A stretch of DNA of 34,642 nt from JADJPL01 sp040382095 (GTDB lineage Bacteria > Bacteroidota > Bacteroidia > Chitinophagales > Saprospiraceae): contig JBEIGB010000033.1 of assembly GCA_040382095.1 (NCBI GenBank), positions 1 to 34,642 on the forward strand, given 5' to 3'. The notes below the pieces were generated by a model that was not told where the DNA came from, did no database searches, and worked only from the letters and a program-made list of their open reading frames with translations. Positions 25,180 to 33,330 of this stretch are shown in pieces. Both the position numbers and the translations under genes were made by a program. Numbering within the stretch: the first letter of the stretch is position 1; the number at the start of each line of letters is the position of its first letter.

Positions 25180-25767
25180 TTAAATGGCTTTTTTCCAGTC
25201 CCGGTATCCCTGGTAAGCCATAAATAAAAAGAGTACGTACATTATGGTAAAGACGGGTAATCCTTTGTAGAGGTTCAGCGGGATAGCGACGAGGTTAGAG
25301 GCTATCCAGGCGAGCCAGTTCTCGAGCTTTCGGGTGGCCATCCACCACATCGCGGTAATCGCACTGGAGGAGACCAGTGCATCCATCACCGGGGTATTGC
25401 TATCGGTGTAAAAAGCAAGTATTCCGTAGATTATCGCCCATGAAATGATGAAAAGGACGATACCTCCGGATAGCTCCCTTTGGGTACATCGGGAAATGGG
25501 ATAAGCGACCTCCTGGTCTGCTTTCCGCTGCGACCACCGCACCCAGCCATAGACGCTCATGGCAAAATAATACAGGTTTAACCCCCCATCGGCATAAAGG
25601 GGCGGGGCAACGAGAAAAAAGTAAATATATGCGGCAAGCAATACTCCGATAATTCCGGTTGGATATACCAGGATATTGTTTTTCCGGGCATAATATACGC
25701 TGGCGACCTGTGTCAGGGTGCTCACCCATTCCTGCCAACGCAATTGAAGAAAGTCTTCCAGTATCAT
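25180..25767 (-). CDS. pnuC: PnuC-family nicotinamide riboside transporter
   Basis: A 195-residue integral membrane protein with about seven helices. PnuC hallmarks are NILVYPTGIIGVLLAAYIYF early, YGWVRW in the middle, and the substrate-binding segment ENWLAWIASNLVAIPLNLYKG near residues 148-168. The family facilitates diffusion of nicotinamide riboside (thiamine in the PnuT relatives), trapped by phosphorylation in the cell. No NadR or thiamine pyrophosphokinase gene is adjacent, so the vitamin is inferred from the family only. It starts 5 bases after the M20 stop and ends 3 bases before the cyclase start, so these genes probably form one transcript. Confidence 0.88.
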   Translation of the reverse strand: MILEDFLQLRWQEWVSTLTQVASVYYARKNNILVYPTGIIGVLLAAYIYFFLVAPPLYADGGLNLYYFAMSVYGWVRWSQRKADQEVAYPISRCTQRELSGGIVLFIISWAIIYGILAFYTDSNTPVMDALVSSSAITAMWWMATRKLENWLAWIASNLVAIPLNLYKGLPVFTIMYVLFLFMAYQGYRDWKKAI

Positions 25768-25772
25768 GCAGT

Positions 25773-27224
25773 CTATTCGTTACGGGATAACCCGGCAGGT
25801 ATCGGCGGAGGCCCGTCCGGGATGAGAGGGACATAGACCTCCTCGCCTTTACGTTGTTTAAACTCCGCTTTAACTTCCTCTACCAGTTTGGGGTTCTCGA
25901 AAAGGTCGGCCATAGTCATAGCCATGGCTTTGGCGGCATAGGTGAGCCCTTTGTGGCCAATGCTCATGCCTGCACACGCGACGACGGCCCAGGAGTGCCA
26001 AGGCGTATCCTTGGGCGCGGTGGTGACACTGAGGTTAATATTCGGGACATTCCAACTAACATCCCCCACATCGGTTGACCCACCACCCGGGTTTTTTTCG
26101 GTTTCCCGCAGGGACTGTATGGCAGCATCAAAACCCACCTGCGGCTTTCCTGTTGCCGCCTGTATACCTTTACCGAAAGCAATTTCCTTTTCATCATAAA
26201 CAATGGGTCCAAGTAGCTCCAGATTGCGTTGCATAATCTCTCCCCCTTTCCGGTTGACCAGGATTTCATAAATACCGCTGATCAGGGAAACCTTGTAGTC
26301 CACATTGGCGAGAATGGCTGCGCCCTGGGCCATGCGTTTCAATTGCTCATAGACGGGCATCATCTCTTTGCGTTGGGTATTGCGCACGCGCATCCAAAGG
26401 CGTGCATAGTCCGGCACCACGTTGACGACCTGGCCGCCGTCCTGGATGTGATAGTGCATCCGGAAGGTGGGCTTGACGTGCTCGCGGTAAAAATTGACGC
26501 CGTTAGTATATAGCTGCAGGGCATCTGCTGCCGAGCGACCGTTCCAGGGGTCCACGGAGGCATGGGCTGCCTGGCCAAAAAATTCGATTTTAAAATCTAC
26601 CAGGGCGAGGTTGCTTTGGACGTCGGCCTCGGTATGCGCCCCCGGATGCCAGCTGATATTGACGTCCACATCTTTCCAAAGCCCGGCTCGGAGCATCCAG
26701 ATTTTTCCAAAATATTTTTCTTCACTGGGGGTGCCAAAGAAGATTACGGTCCCTTTTAGCTTGCCTTTTTCCATTTGTTCCTTAATCGCGATGGCTGCAC
26801 CGAGGCTCGCTGCCCCGAAGAGGTTATGGCCACAACCATGCCCCGGACGGCCTTCCGCAAGTGGATTTTTGGTAGGCTCCGTTTTTTGGGAAAGTCCCGG
26901 CAAGGCATCGAATTCGCCCAGAATGCTAATGACAGGGCGACCGGAACCGTAGGTGGCTACAAATGCAGTAGGGATTTCAGCCACGCCGCGCTCTACGCGA
27001 AAACCCTGTTGCTCAGCATAATCTGCGAGTAATTTGGCAGATTGCGTTTCCTCGAATGCGGTCTCCGCATGGGCCCAGATTTTATCGCTGATGTCAATGA
27101 GTGCCCCGCGGTGCTTTTCCACGGAAGCGATAATGGCTTTTTTGGTATCGGTGATTGCTGGTTGCGCAGAGAGAACCGAACTGCTCAGGAGGAGTATGGC
27201 GGGTAAAGAAAGGATATTTTTCAT
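25773..27224 (-). CDS. Exported M20 amidohydrolase (AbgB-like)
   Basis: A 483-residue metallohydrolase with a signal peptide (MKNILSLPAILLLSSSVLSAQ), so it is periplasmic or secreted. Metal-site motifs of M20D amidohydrolases are present: GHGCGHNLFGAA (128-139, with Cys131 and His133), FGTPSEEKYFGKIWM (catalytic Glu) and ISWHPGAHTEAD. VDPWNGRSAADALQ and MHYHIQDGGQVVNVVPDYA belong to the dimerisation/lid domain. The closest family types are p-aminobenzoyl-glutamate hydrolase subunit B and peptide-aromatic amide hydrolases; the substrate is undetermined. It is the first gene of the minus-strand block with pnuC, the cyclase and the methyltransferase, preceded by a TATTTTTG promoter element. Confidence 0.9.
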   Translation of the reverse strand: MKNILSLPAILLLSSSVLSAQPAITDTKKAIIASVEKHRGALIDISDKIWAHAETAFEETQSAKLLADYAEQQGFRVERGVAEIPTAFVATYGSGRPVISILGEFDALPGLSQKTEPTKNPLAEGRPGHGCGHNLFGAASLGAAIAIKEQMEKGKLKGTVIFFGTPSEEKYFGKIWMLRAGLWKDVDVNISWHPGAHTEADVQSNLALVDFKIEFFGQAAHASVDPWNGRSAADALQLYTNGVNFYREHVKPTFRMHYHIQDGGQVVNVVPDYARLWMRVRNTQRKEMMPVYEQLKRMAQGAAILANVDYKVSLISGIYEILVNRKGGEIMQRNLELLGPIVYDEKEIAFGKGIQAATGKPQVGFDAAIQSLRETEKNPGGGSTDVGDVSWNVPNINLSVTTAPKDTPWHSWAVVACAGMSIGHKGLTYAAKAMAMTMADLFENPKLVEEVKAEFKQRKGEEVYVPLIPDGPPPIPAGLSRNE

Positions 27225-27306
27225 ATTTTAATGGTTTGTGCTTTCCCGCCACAGATTCTGCTTTTGCTGCGGAGGGGGCGAATGCTGGCAGATTAAAAGG
27301 ATATTC

Positions 27307-27314
27307 CAAAAATA
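27307..27314 (-). promoter_or_regulatory. -7 element (TATTTTTG) upstream of the M20-pnuC-cyclase block
   Basis: On the minus strand this reads TATTTTTG, an exact TAnnTTTG match about 83 bases upstream of the M20 start, in the 203-base divergent gap shared with deoC. No strong -33 box is visible. The octamer is identical to those before ileS and the SCP2 gene. Confidence 0.4.
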
Positions 27315-27427
27315 GGGTTTTCCCGGTAAAACAGGGGAATTGTTTTTGGGAAGTCGGCGAGGCGCTGTTGGGAGGTTGCGCATTCAAGCCTAAAATAGTA
27401 GATTAGCCCGATTAAACTGCTGTTCGT

Positions 27428-28417
27428 ATGAAAAATGCTGATAAAGAAGCGGGAACCAGCGCTTTGGACCATGGGCGCGTGCCCATCCTGCCCCTTGACC
27501 TGGAACGGATTAAGGAAATCCGCATTAACCGGTCGGCGGTGGAGCGCAGGGCATCAACACTGGGCGGACGGCGGACGGTCAAAAAAGAATGGCAGGCTGC
27601 CTGGTTGCTGCGTGCAATCGCATGTATGGACCTGACGACCCTCGCGGGCGATGATACCCCCGGAAATGTAGTACGCCTTTGCGCAAAGGCGCGGCAGCCT
27701 GTGCAGGAGGACCTGCTTCAAAGTCTTGGTATAGCCGGATTCCCCGTGCAAACCGGAGCAGTCTGTGTCTATCACAACCTGGTCGCTACGGCCGTTCAGG
27801 CACTGGAAGGCAGTGGGATTCCGGTTGCAGCGGTATCCACCGGCTTTCCGGCGGGACAGATTTCCCACGCGCAGAAAATCGCGGAAATCCGGGAATCGGT
27901 AAATGCCGGTGCCCGGGAAATAGATATCGTTATCAGCAGGGCATACGTACTGCGTGGAGAATGGGAAAAACTCTATGCGGAAGTGGCTGATTTTCGCGCT
28001 GCGTGCGGGCCGGCACACATGAAAGCCATCCTCGCAACCGGAGAACTGGCTACTTTGACCAATGTGGCCAGGGCCAGTCATGTGTGTATGATGGCTGGTG
28101 CCGACTTTATCAAAACGAGTACGGGGAAAGAAAGCGTCAATGCGACGCTTCCTGTGAGCCTGGTCATGGTGCGTGCTATTCGGGAATACTATGAGCAGAC
28201 AGGCTTTCAGATAGGGTTCAAGCCTGCTGGTGGTATCCGTACAGCAAAACAGGCCCTGGAGTGGCTTATCCTCATGAAGGAAGAACTGGGCGATGCCTGG
28301 CTTTCCCCCCATTTATTCCGCTTTGGCGCAAGTAGCCTGCTCACGGATATCGAGCGGCAATTAGAGCATTTTGCCACGGGCAAATATTCCGCAGCTTACC
28401 GCCATCCGATGGGATGA
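27428..28417 (+). CDS. deoC: Deoxyribose-phosphate aldolase, class II (human DERA-like)
   Basis: A 329-residue aldolase that cleaves 2-deoxyribose 5-phosphate to glyceraldehyde 3-phosphate and acetaldehyde. The Schiff-base lysine is K229 in AGADFIKTSTGKESVN; the second active-site lysine is K265 in IGFKPAGGIRT; the aspartate is in GAREIDIVIS (about D166). The length is near that of the eukaryote-type enzyme (about 320 residues) and longer than E. coli DeoC (about 260), the extra residues lying at the N-terminus (MKNADKEAGTSALDHG...). The double aldehyde dehydrogenase follows 130 bases later across hairpin H, a pairing that suggests the acetaldehyde released here is oxidised next door (inference). 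Confidence 0.95.
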   Translation: MKNADKEAGTSALDHGRVPILPLDLERIKEIRINRSAVERRASTLGGRRTVKKEWQAAWLLRAIACMDLTTLAGDDTPGNVVRLCAKARQPVQEDLLQSLGIAGFPVQTGAVCVYHNLVATAVQALEGSGIPVAAVSTGFPAGQISHAQKIAEIRESVNAGAREIDIVISRAYVLRGEWEKLYAEVADFRAACGPAHMKAILATGELATLTNVARASHVCMMAGADFIKTSTGKESVNATLPVSLVMVRAIREYYEQTGFQIGFKPAGGIRTAKQALEWLILMKEELGDAWLSPHLFRFGASSLLTDIERQLEHFATGKYSAAYRHPMG

Positions 28418-28461
28418 AAGATGACTTTCTGCCGTCTTGAGCGGTGAATTACAATTTCAAA

Positions 28462-28514
28462 TGAGCGAGATATTCTTTGATTTTGCGAAGCAAAATCAAA
28501 GAATATCTCGCTCA
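28462..28514. repeat. Composite family central hairpin H (25-bp stem)
   Basis: An isolated central hairpin: arms 28462-28486 and 28490-28514 pair perfectly around the loop GAA. The inner core GATTTTGC / GCAAAATC is the one shared with D, E and I, but the outer stem (TGAGCGAGATATTCTTT) is unrelated to theirs. No GTTGTG ends or GGCGGC hairpins accompany it. It lies between deoC and the aldehyde dehydrogenase, 34 bases before the latter's ATG. Confidence 0.85.
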
Positions 28515-28547
28515 AGAAAACATTAGCCAGAATCTGAAACAATTGCA

Positions 28548-30938
28548 ATGAAAATCCGGGAAATTTACGACACGATGGAATATGGACCTGCGCCGGAAAG
28601 CAGGGAGGCCGCAGACGCCTGGCTGAATACCCATGAAAAATCCTTTGGGCTTTTTATCCATGGGACATGGACAGCACCGCTTTCCGGAAAATCTTTTGAA
28701 TCCTTCAACCCGGCAAACAGGGAATTTTTGGCCAATATCGCAGAGGCAGGGGTGGAGGACGTGGCCCTCGCCGTTGCTGCTGCACGCGCCGCGCTTCCGC
28801 AGTGGGCGGCTTTGAGCGGGCATGCCAGGGCGCGCTACTTATATGCGCTGGCGCGTCAGGTGCAAAAAAACAGCCGGCTTTTTGCGGTCCTGGAATCGCT
28901 GGACAATGGAAAACCTATCCGGGAAACCCGCGATATAGATGTCCCGCTGGTGGCACGCCACTTTTATCACCATGCCGGATGGGCACAGTTGCGCGATACC
29001 GAGCTGGTGGGGTATAAAGAAATCGGGGTGGTAGGACAAATAATTCCCTGGAACTTTCCCCTGCTGATGCTGGCCTGGAAAATTGCTCCTGCACTGGCAA
29101 TGGGCAATACCGTGGTGCTTAAGCCCGCAGAGTTCACTCCTTTGACGGCGTTACTTTTTGCAGAAATCTGCCACAATATCGGGCTGCCTCCCGGAGTAGT
29201 GAATATCGTTACCGGGGCCGGAGAAACCGGTGCAGCTCTTGTGGCACATCCGGATGTAGATAAAATCGCTTTCACGGGCTCTACCGAAGTCGGCAGGATT
29301 ATCCGGCAGGCGACGGCGGGATCGGGGAAAAAACTATCACTGGAACTTGGGGGCAAGTCTCCGTTTATCGTCTTTGAAGATTCAGATCTCGATAGTGTGG
29401 TGGAGGGCGTGGTAGACGCTATCTGGTTCAACCAGGGACAGGTTTGTTGTGCGGGTTCGAGGCTGTTGGTGCAGGAAAGTGTAGCGGAAAAGCTCTATGG
29501 CAAAATCCGTGCGCGCATGGAAAAACTCCGGGTAGGTAATCCCCTGGATAAAAGCATAGACATTGGGGCGATTGTGGCCCCTGTACAACTGCAAACTATC
29601 GAAGCCCTGGTAAGGGCAGGTATCGAAGAGGGGGCCAGGTGCTGGCAACCTTCCTGGGCTTGTCCGACAGAAGGGTACTTTTACCCGCCTACTTTTTTTA
29701 CAGAAGTATCGCCGGCTCATCGTATCGCCCAGGAGGAAATCTTTGGTCCGGTTTTGGTTGCGATGAGTTTCCGGACGCCATCAGAAGCCGTAGCCCTGGC
29801 CAATAATACCCGCTATGGGCTTGCAGCCAGTATCTGGACGGAGAATATCAATCTTGCCCTCGATATCGCACCCCAGATAAAGGCGGGTACGGTATGGGTT
29901 AATTGTACCAATATCTTTGATGCCGCTTCCGGTTTTGGGGGCTACCGCGAATCGGGTTTTGGGCGTGAGGGGGGGAGAGAGGGTTTGTTTGAATACGTGC
30001 AGCATGAGGTATTGTCTGGCTTGAGCGATAAGCCTTTTTTTCCGGCAAAAGCCATTGTTTCGTCCCCGGAAGTAAGCCGCCCGCTGTTGCCACCGTTAGA
30101 CCGGACGCCAAAATTATATATCGGCGGCAAACAGGCCCGTCCGGATAGTGGTTACAGCCTCGAAGTCCGCAGCGCCTCCGGGGCAATTATCGGCGAGGTA
30201 GGGGAGGGTAACCGCAAAGATATCCGCAATGCGGTAGAAGCGGCGCACGCGGCCCATGGCTGGGGTGCCGCTACCGGCCATGCCCGTGCCCAGGTACTTT
30301 ACTATCTCGCTGAAAACCTCTCCGCCAGGGCAGAGGAATTCAGTGCCCGCATCGTTCAGACGACCGGATGCTCCGTTGAGGATGCGCATTCTGAGGTGGA
30401 CGTTGCGATCAGGCGGATTTTTTACTATGCCGCAATGGCCGATAAGTACGACGGCAGGGTCCATCATACGGTAGTGCGCAATGTCACCCTCGCAATGCCT
30501 GAACCCATCGGGGTGATGGGCATCATCTGCCCGGAAGAATCTCCCTTGCTGGGGTTCATTTCCACGGTAATCCCGCCCGTTGCTATGGGTAACCGGGTCA
30601 TTGTGGTCCCCTCGGCAGCTTTTCCCTTATCTGCTACCGATTTTTATCAGGTCCTCGATACCTCGGATGTCCCGGGCGGTGTCCTGAATATCGTCACCGG
30701 AAAGCCCGGCGAACTCGCAAAAGTACTCGCCAACCACTACGACGTGGATGGCCTTTGGTATTTCGGCGATCAGCCCGGTAGCCGTATGGTGGAAAATGAT
30801 GCTGCCGCCAATATGAAGCGCACCTGGGTGAGTTATGGAAAATACCGCAATTGGCGGGATGACAGACAAGGGTCTGGAGAAGAGTTTTTACGCCACGCGA
30901 CGCAAATAAAGAATATCTGGATTCCCTACGGGGAATAA
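28548..30938 (+). CDS. ALDH16-type double-domain aldehyde dehydrogenase
   Basis: 796 residues. The N-terminal ALDH domain (about 30-500) is complete: VVGQIIPWNFPLLML (N169), LKPAE (K192), the general base Glu266 in LSLELGGKSP, nucleophile Cys300 in NQGQVCCAGSR, and GFGGYRESGFGREGG. A second ALDH-like domain starts near 525 (PKLYIGGKQARPDSG) with the Rossmann part, PIGVMGIICPEESPLLG and GGVLNIVTGKPG. It has no LELGGK glutamate and no catalytic Cys, and it ends early in an oligomerisation-like tail (HATQIKNIWIPYGE). Two domains in about 800 residues with a degenerate second one is the layout of ALDH16 proteins. Unlike vertebrate ALDH16A1, the first domain keeps its nucleophile and so should be active. 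Paired with deoC, it probably oxidises acetaldehyde or related aldehydes. Confidence 0.92.
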   Translation: MKIREIYDTMEYGPAPESREAADAWLNTHEKSFGLFIHGTWTAPLSGKSFESFNPANREFLANIAEAGVEDVALAVAAARAALPQWAALSGHARARYLYALARQVQKNSRLFAVLESLDNGKPIRETRDIDVPLVARHFYHHAGWAQLRDTELVGYKEIGVVGQIIPWNFPLLMLAWKIAPALAMGNTVVLKPAEFTPLTALLFAEICHNIGLPPGVVNIVTGAGETGAALVAHPDVDKIAFTGSTEVGRIIRQATAGSGKKLSLELGGKSPFIVFEDSDLDSVVEGVVDAIWFNQGQVCCAGSRLLVQESVAEKLYGKIRARMEKLRVGNPLDKSIDIGAIVAPVQLQTIEALVRAGIEEGARCWQPSWACPTEGYFYPPTFFTEVSPAHRIAQEEIFGPVLVAMSFRTPSEAVALANNTRYGLAASIWTENINLALDIAPQIKAGTVWVNCTNIFDAASGFGGYRESGFGREGGREGLFEYVQHEVLSGLSDKPFFPAKAIVSSPEVSRPLLPPLDRTPKLYIGGKQARPDSGYSLEVRSASGAIIGEVGEGNRKDIRNAVEAAHAAHGWGAATGHARAQVLYYLAENLSARAEEFSARIVQTTGCSVEDAHSEVDVAIRRIFYYAAMADKYDGRVHHTVVRNVTLAMPEPIGVMGIICPEESPLLGFISTVIPPVAMGNRVIVVPSAAFPLSATDFYQVLDTSDVPGGVLNIVTGKPGELAKVLANHYDVDGLWYFGDQPGSRMVENDAAANMKRTWVSYGKYRNWRDDRQGSGEEFLRHATQIKNIWIPYGE

Positions 30939-31184
30939 AAATTTTATTTTACAGCCTTCGGCAGCAAAATAAAATTTTGAATTGACAGGTACCTTGAGCC
31001 TTGGGCCTTGTGTTCCTTTAGCGGCGAAGACGGCGAAATACTTTTAATTCGGCGGCTTGCGCCGCCGAATAATATTTTTTTGGAGCACCGTTTTCACTGA
31101 TTTTGCCAAGCAAAATCAGTGAAAACGGTGCTCCAAAAAATTTCATTTTGCCGCCGAAGGCGGCAAAATACTTTTCACACAACC
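30938..31184. repeat. Composite palindromic element I (four nested hairpins, 31-bp central stem)
   Basis: This fills the 314-base gap between the aldehyde dehydrogenase and the S9 peptidase. The structures in order are: an AT-rich stem closing on GCC-TTC-GGC directly at the stop codon (30938-30978); ATTCGGCGGC-TTGC-GCCGCCGAAT (31047-31070); the central hairpin 31076-31140 with 31 perfectly paired bases per arm and loop CAA; and ATTTTGCCGCC-GAA-GGCGGCAAAAT (31145-31169). The right end CTTTTCACACAACC is at 31171-31184; the left end is only hinted at by TTGTGTTCCTTTAG near 31009. The central core GATTTTGC / GCAAAATC equals that of D and H, while the outer stem GGAGCACCG is its own. The remaining bases to 31252 are AT-rich and may hold the peptidase promoter. 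Confidence 0.85.
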
Positions 31185-31252
31185 GCATAAAATTTTAGCG
31201 CAAGCTCCTTGTTCATTTAAAAATCAGAATTTTTTGAATAAAATTTTTTTAT

Positions 31253-33328
31253 ATGTATAAAAATATACTCCTCTTTTGCACACTGATCATTGGGCAAAAC
31301 CTATTGTCGGCCCAGACTTTGAGCCTTACACAAGTGATGAACAGCCCATTTCCCGAGCATTTGATTGCGGCACCGGGGAAGGCGCAGTTCGCCTGGACAC
31401 ACAACCATGAGGGGCGGCGGAGTATATGGGGAGCAGTGGGACCGGAGTACAATGCCCGGCAATTGCTGTCCTATAACACGGATGACGGGCAGGAACTGGG
31501 CAGCCTGACCTTTTCACCGGATGGTACGATGCTGGCTTTTGTGCGCGGAGGCAGTGCCAACCGACAGGGGGAAATCCCGAACCCGACGAGTGACCCGGCA
31601 GGTGTGAAACAGGAAATATATCTGTTGCCATTTGCAGGGAATAACCGCATCCTCGTAGGGGAGGGCAGTAACCCTAAATTTTCCCCCGATGGCAGGCGGA
31701 TTGCATTTATCCGCAAAGGTCAGGTGTGGCTGGTGAACACAGGGGAAATCAGCGCGGCAAAACAACTTTTTTCTATTCGCGGCAGTGCCGGAAGCCTGTC
31801 CTGGTCGCCTGATGGTACCCAACTGGCTTTTATCAGCAACCGGGGCGACCATGCGTTTGTGGGGGCGTACGACTTTTCCAAAAAAACGATTCAATATCTG
31901 CTCCCCAGCGTGGACCGCGACCAGAGCCCGGTTTGGTCGCCCGACGGCAAGCGTCTGGCGTTTATGCGCGTGCCCAACCATCGGAAGGATTTAATCTTTA
32001 TCGAAAAACGGGAAGGCTTGCCCTGGGGCATCCTGGTACATGATTTTGAAAGTGGCCAAACGAAGGAGGTCTGGCGTGCCAAGTCAGGCCCTGGCAGCTA
32101 TTTCTGGGCGATTTCTGCGGATAATCAGCTATTTTGGAGTGCGGACAACCAGATCGTTTTTCCCTGGGAAGGCGATGGCTGGCTACATCTGTATGCTGTA
32201 CCCGCTAATGGGGGCCCGGCCCGCCTGCTTACCCCGGGCAACTTCGAGGTACAGTATGCGGCTATGACGCCTGATCACAAAGCGATGGTCTATTCTTCCA
32301 ACCAGAACGATATAGACCGACAACATATCTGGCGTGTGGATATTCAGGGGGTACTTCCGAAGCAGCTTACTGCGGGCGCTTCGATCGAATGGGCCCCTGC
32401 GGTAGCGGGGGACGGTACAGTTGCCCTCCTGGCTTCCAGCGGCACGCGTCCTGCACAGGCAATGTACCTCAATGCACAAGGTCAAAAGCAGTCTCTGGCT
32501 CAAGATGTACTGTACAAGGACTTTCCCTCCGCTATGCTGGTGGAGCCAGAGGCCGTGACGATCACAGCTGCCGACGGGATGCAGATTCCCTGCCAGCTCT
32601 TCCGGCCTAAAAATATTAAGCCGGGAGAGAAACGTCCTGCCATATTGTTTTTTCACGGCGGGTCGAGGCGGCAGATGTACCTGGGCTTTCACGACCGCGG
32701 GTATTACCACCACGCTTATGCGATGAATCAGTACCTGGCCAGTCAGGGCTACCTGGTGCTTTCTGTCAACTTCCGCAGTGGTATTGGCTATGGCATGGAG
32801 TTTCGGGAGGCCCTGAATTATGGTGCCAACGGAGCGAGTGAATACAATGATGTCGTGGGCGCAGCCCTGTACCTGCGTGGGCGCAGCGATGTGGACAGCG
32901 CCAGGATTGGACTTTGGGGTGGCTCTTACGGCGGCTATCTCACCGCAATGGGTTTGGCCCGGGCTTCCGACCTCTTTGCTGCAGGTGTGGACATTCATGG
33001 CGTCCATGATTGGAACGTGGTTATCCGCAATTTTGTGCCCAGTTACAATCCGGAGGCAAATGTAGCAATAGCAAAAAAGGCTTTTGAATCCTCGCCCCTG
33101 CACTTCCTGGAAGGCTGGCGCTCGCCCGTATTGCTCATCCATGGCGACGACGACCGCAACGTGCCTTTCAGCGAAACGGTAGATATTGCCGAATCACTGC
33201 GCCGCCAGGGGGTATATTTTGAACAACTCATTTTTCCGGATGAGGTACACGGATTTTTGCTGCACAAAAATTGGCTGGCAGCATACGAGGCAACTGCAGG
33301 ATTTTTTCAGCGCATGTTGAAAAAATAG
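31253..33328 (+). CDS. S9 family (prolyl oligopeptidase/DPP-like) serine peptidase, exported
   Basis: 691 residues with a signal peptide (MYKNILLFCTLIIGQNLLSAQ). The N-terminal half is a beta-propeller of PD40/WD40-like repeats (LTFSPDGTMLAFVRG, PKFSPDGRRIAFIRKG, LSWSPDGTQLAFISNRG, PVWSPDGKRLAFMRV). The C-terminal alpha/beta-hydrolase domain has nucleophile Ser558 in LWGGSYGGYLTAMG, Asp634 in LIHGDDDRNVPF and His666 in DEVHGFLLH, so the triad is intact. It probably trims dipeptides or oligopeptides in the periplasm. Glycerate kinase begins 2 bases after its stop, which suggests co-transcription although the functions look unrelated. Confidence 0.94.
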   Translation: MYKNILLFCTLIIGQNLLSAQTLSLTQVMNSPFPEHLIAAPGKAQFAWTHNHEGRRSIWGAVGPEYNARQLLSYNTDDGQELGSLTFSPDGTMLAFVRGGSANRQGEIPNPTSDPAGVKQEIYLLPFAGNNRILVGEGSNPKFSPDGRRIAFIRKGQVWLVNTGEISAAKQLFSIRGSAGSLSWSPDGTQLAFISNRGDHAFVGAYDFSKKTIQYLLPSVDRDQSPVWSPDGKRLAFMRVPNHRKDLIFIEKREGLPWGILVHDFESGQTKEVWRAKSGPGSYFWAISADNQLFWSADNQIVFPWEGDGWLHLYAVPANGGPARLLTPGNFEVQYAAMTPDHKAMVYSSNQNDIDRQHIWRVDIQGVLPKQLTAGASIEWAPAVAGDGTVALLASSGTRPAQAMYLNAQGQKQSLAQDVLYKDFPSAMLVEPEAVTITAADGMQIPCQLFRPKNIKPGEKRPAILFFHGGSRRQMYLGFHDRGYYHHAYAMNQYLASQGYLVLSVNFRSGIGYGMEFREALNYGANGASEYNDVVGAALYLRGRSDVDSARIGLWGGSYGGYLTAMGLARASDLFAAGVDIHGVHDWNVVIRNFVPSYNPEANVAIAKKAFESSPLHFLEGWRSPVLLIHGDDDRNVPFSETVDIAESLRRQGVYFEQLIFPDEVHGFLLHKNWLAAYEATAGFFQRMLKK

Positions 33329-33330
33329 CC

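Noticed and set aside
30120..30938. Second ALDH domain as a frameshifted or truncated pseudogene
   Set aside because: It is in frame with the first domain, and a degenerate second domain within about 800 residues is the normal ALDH16 layout.
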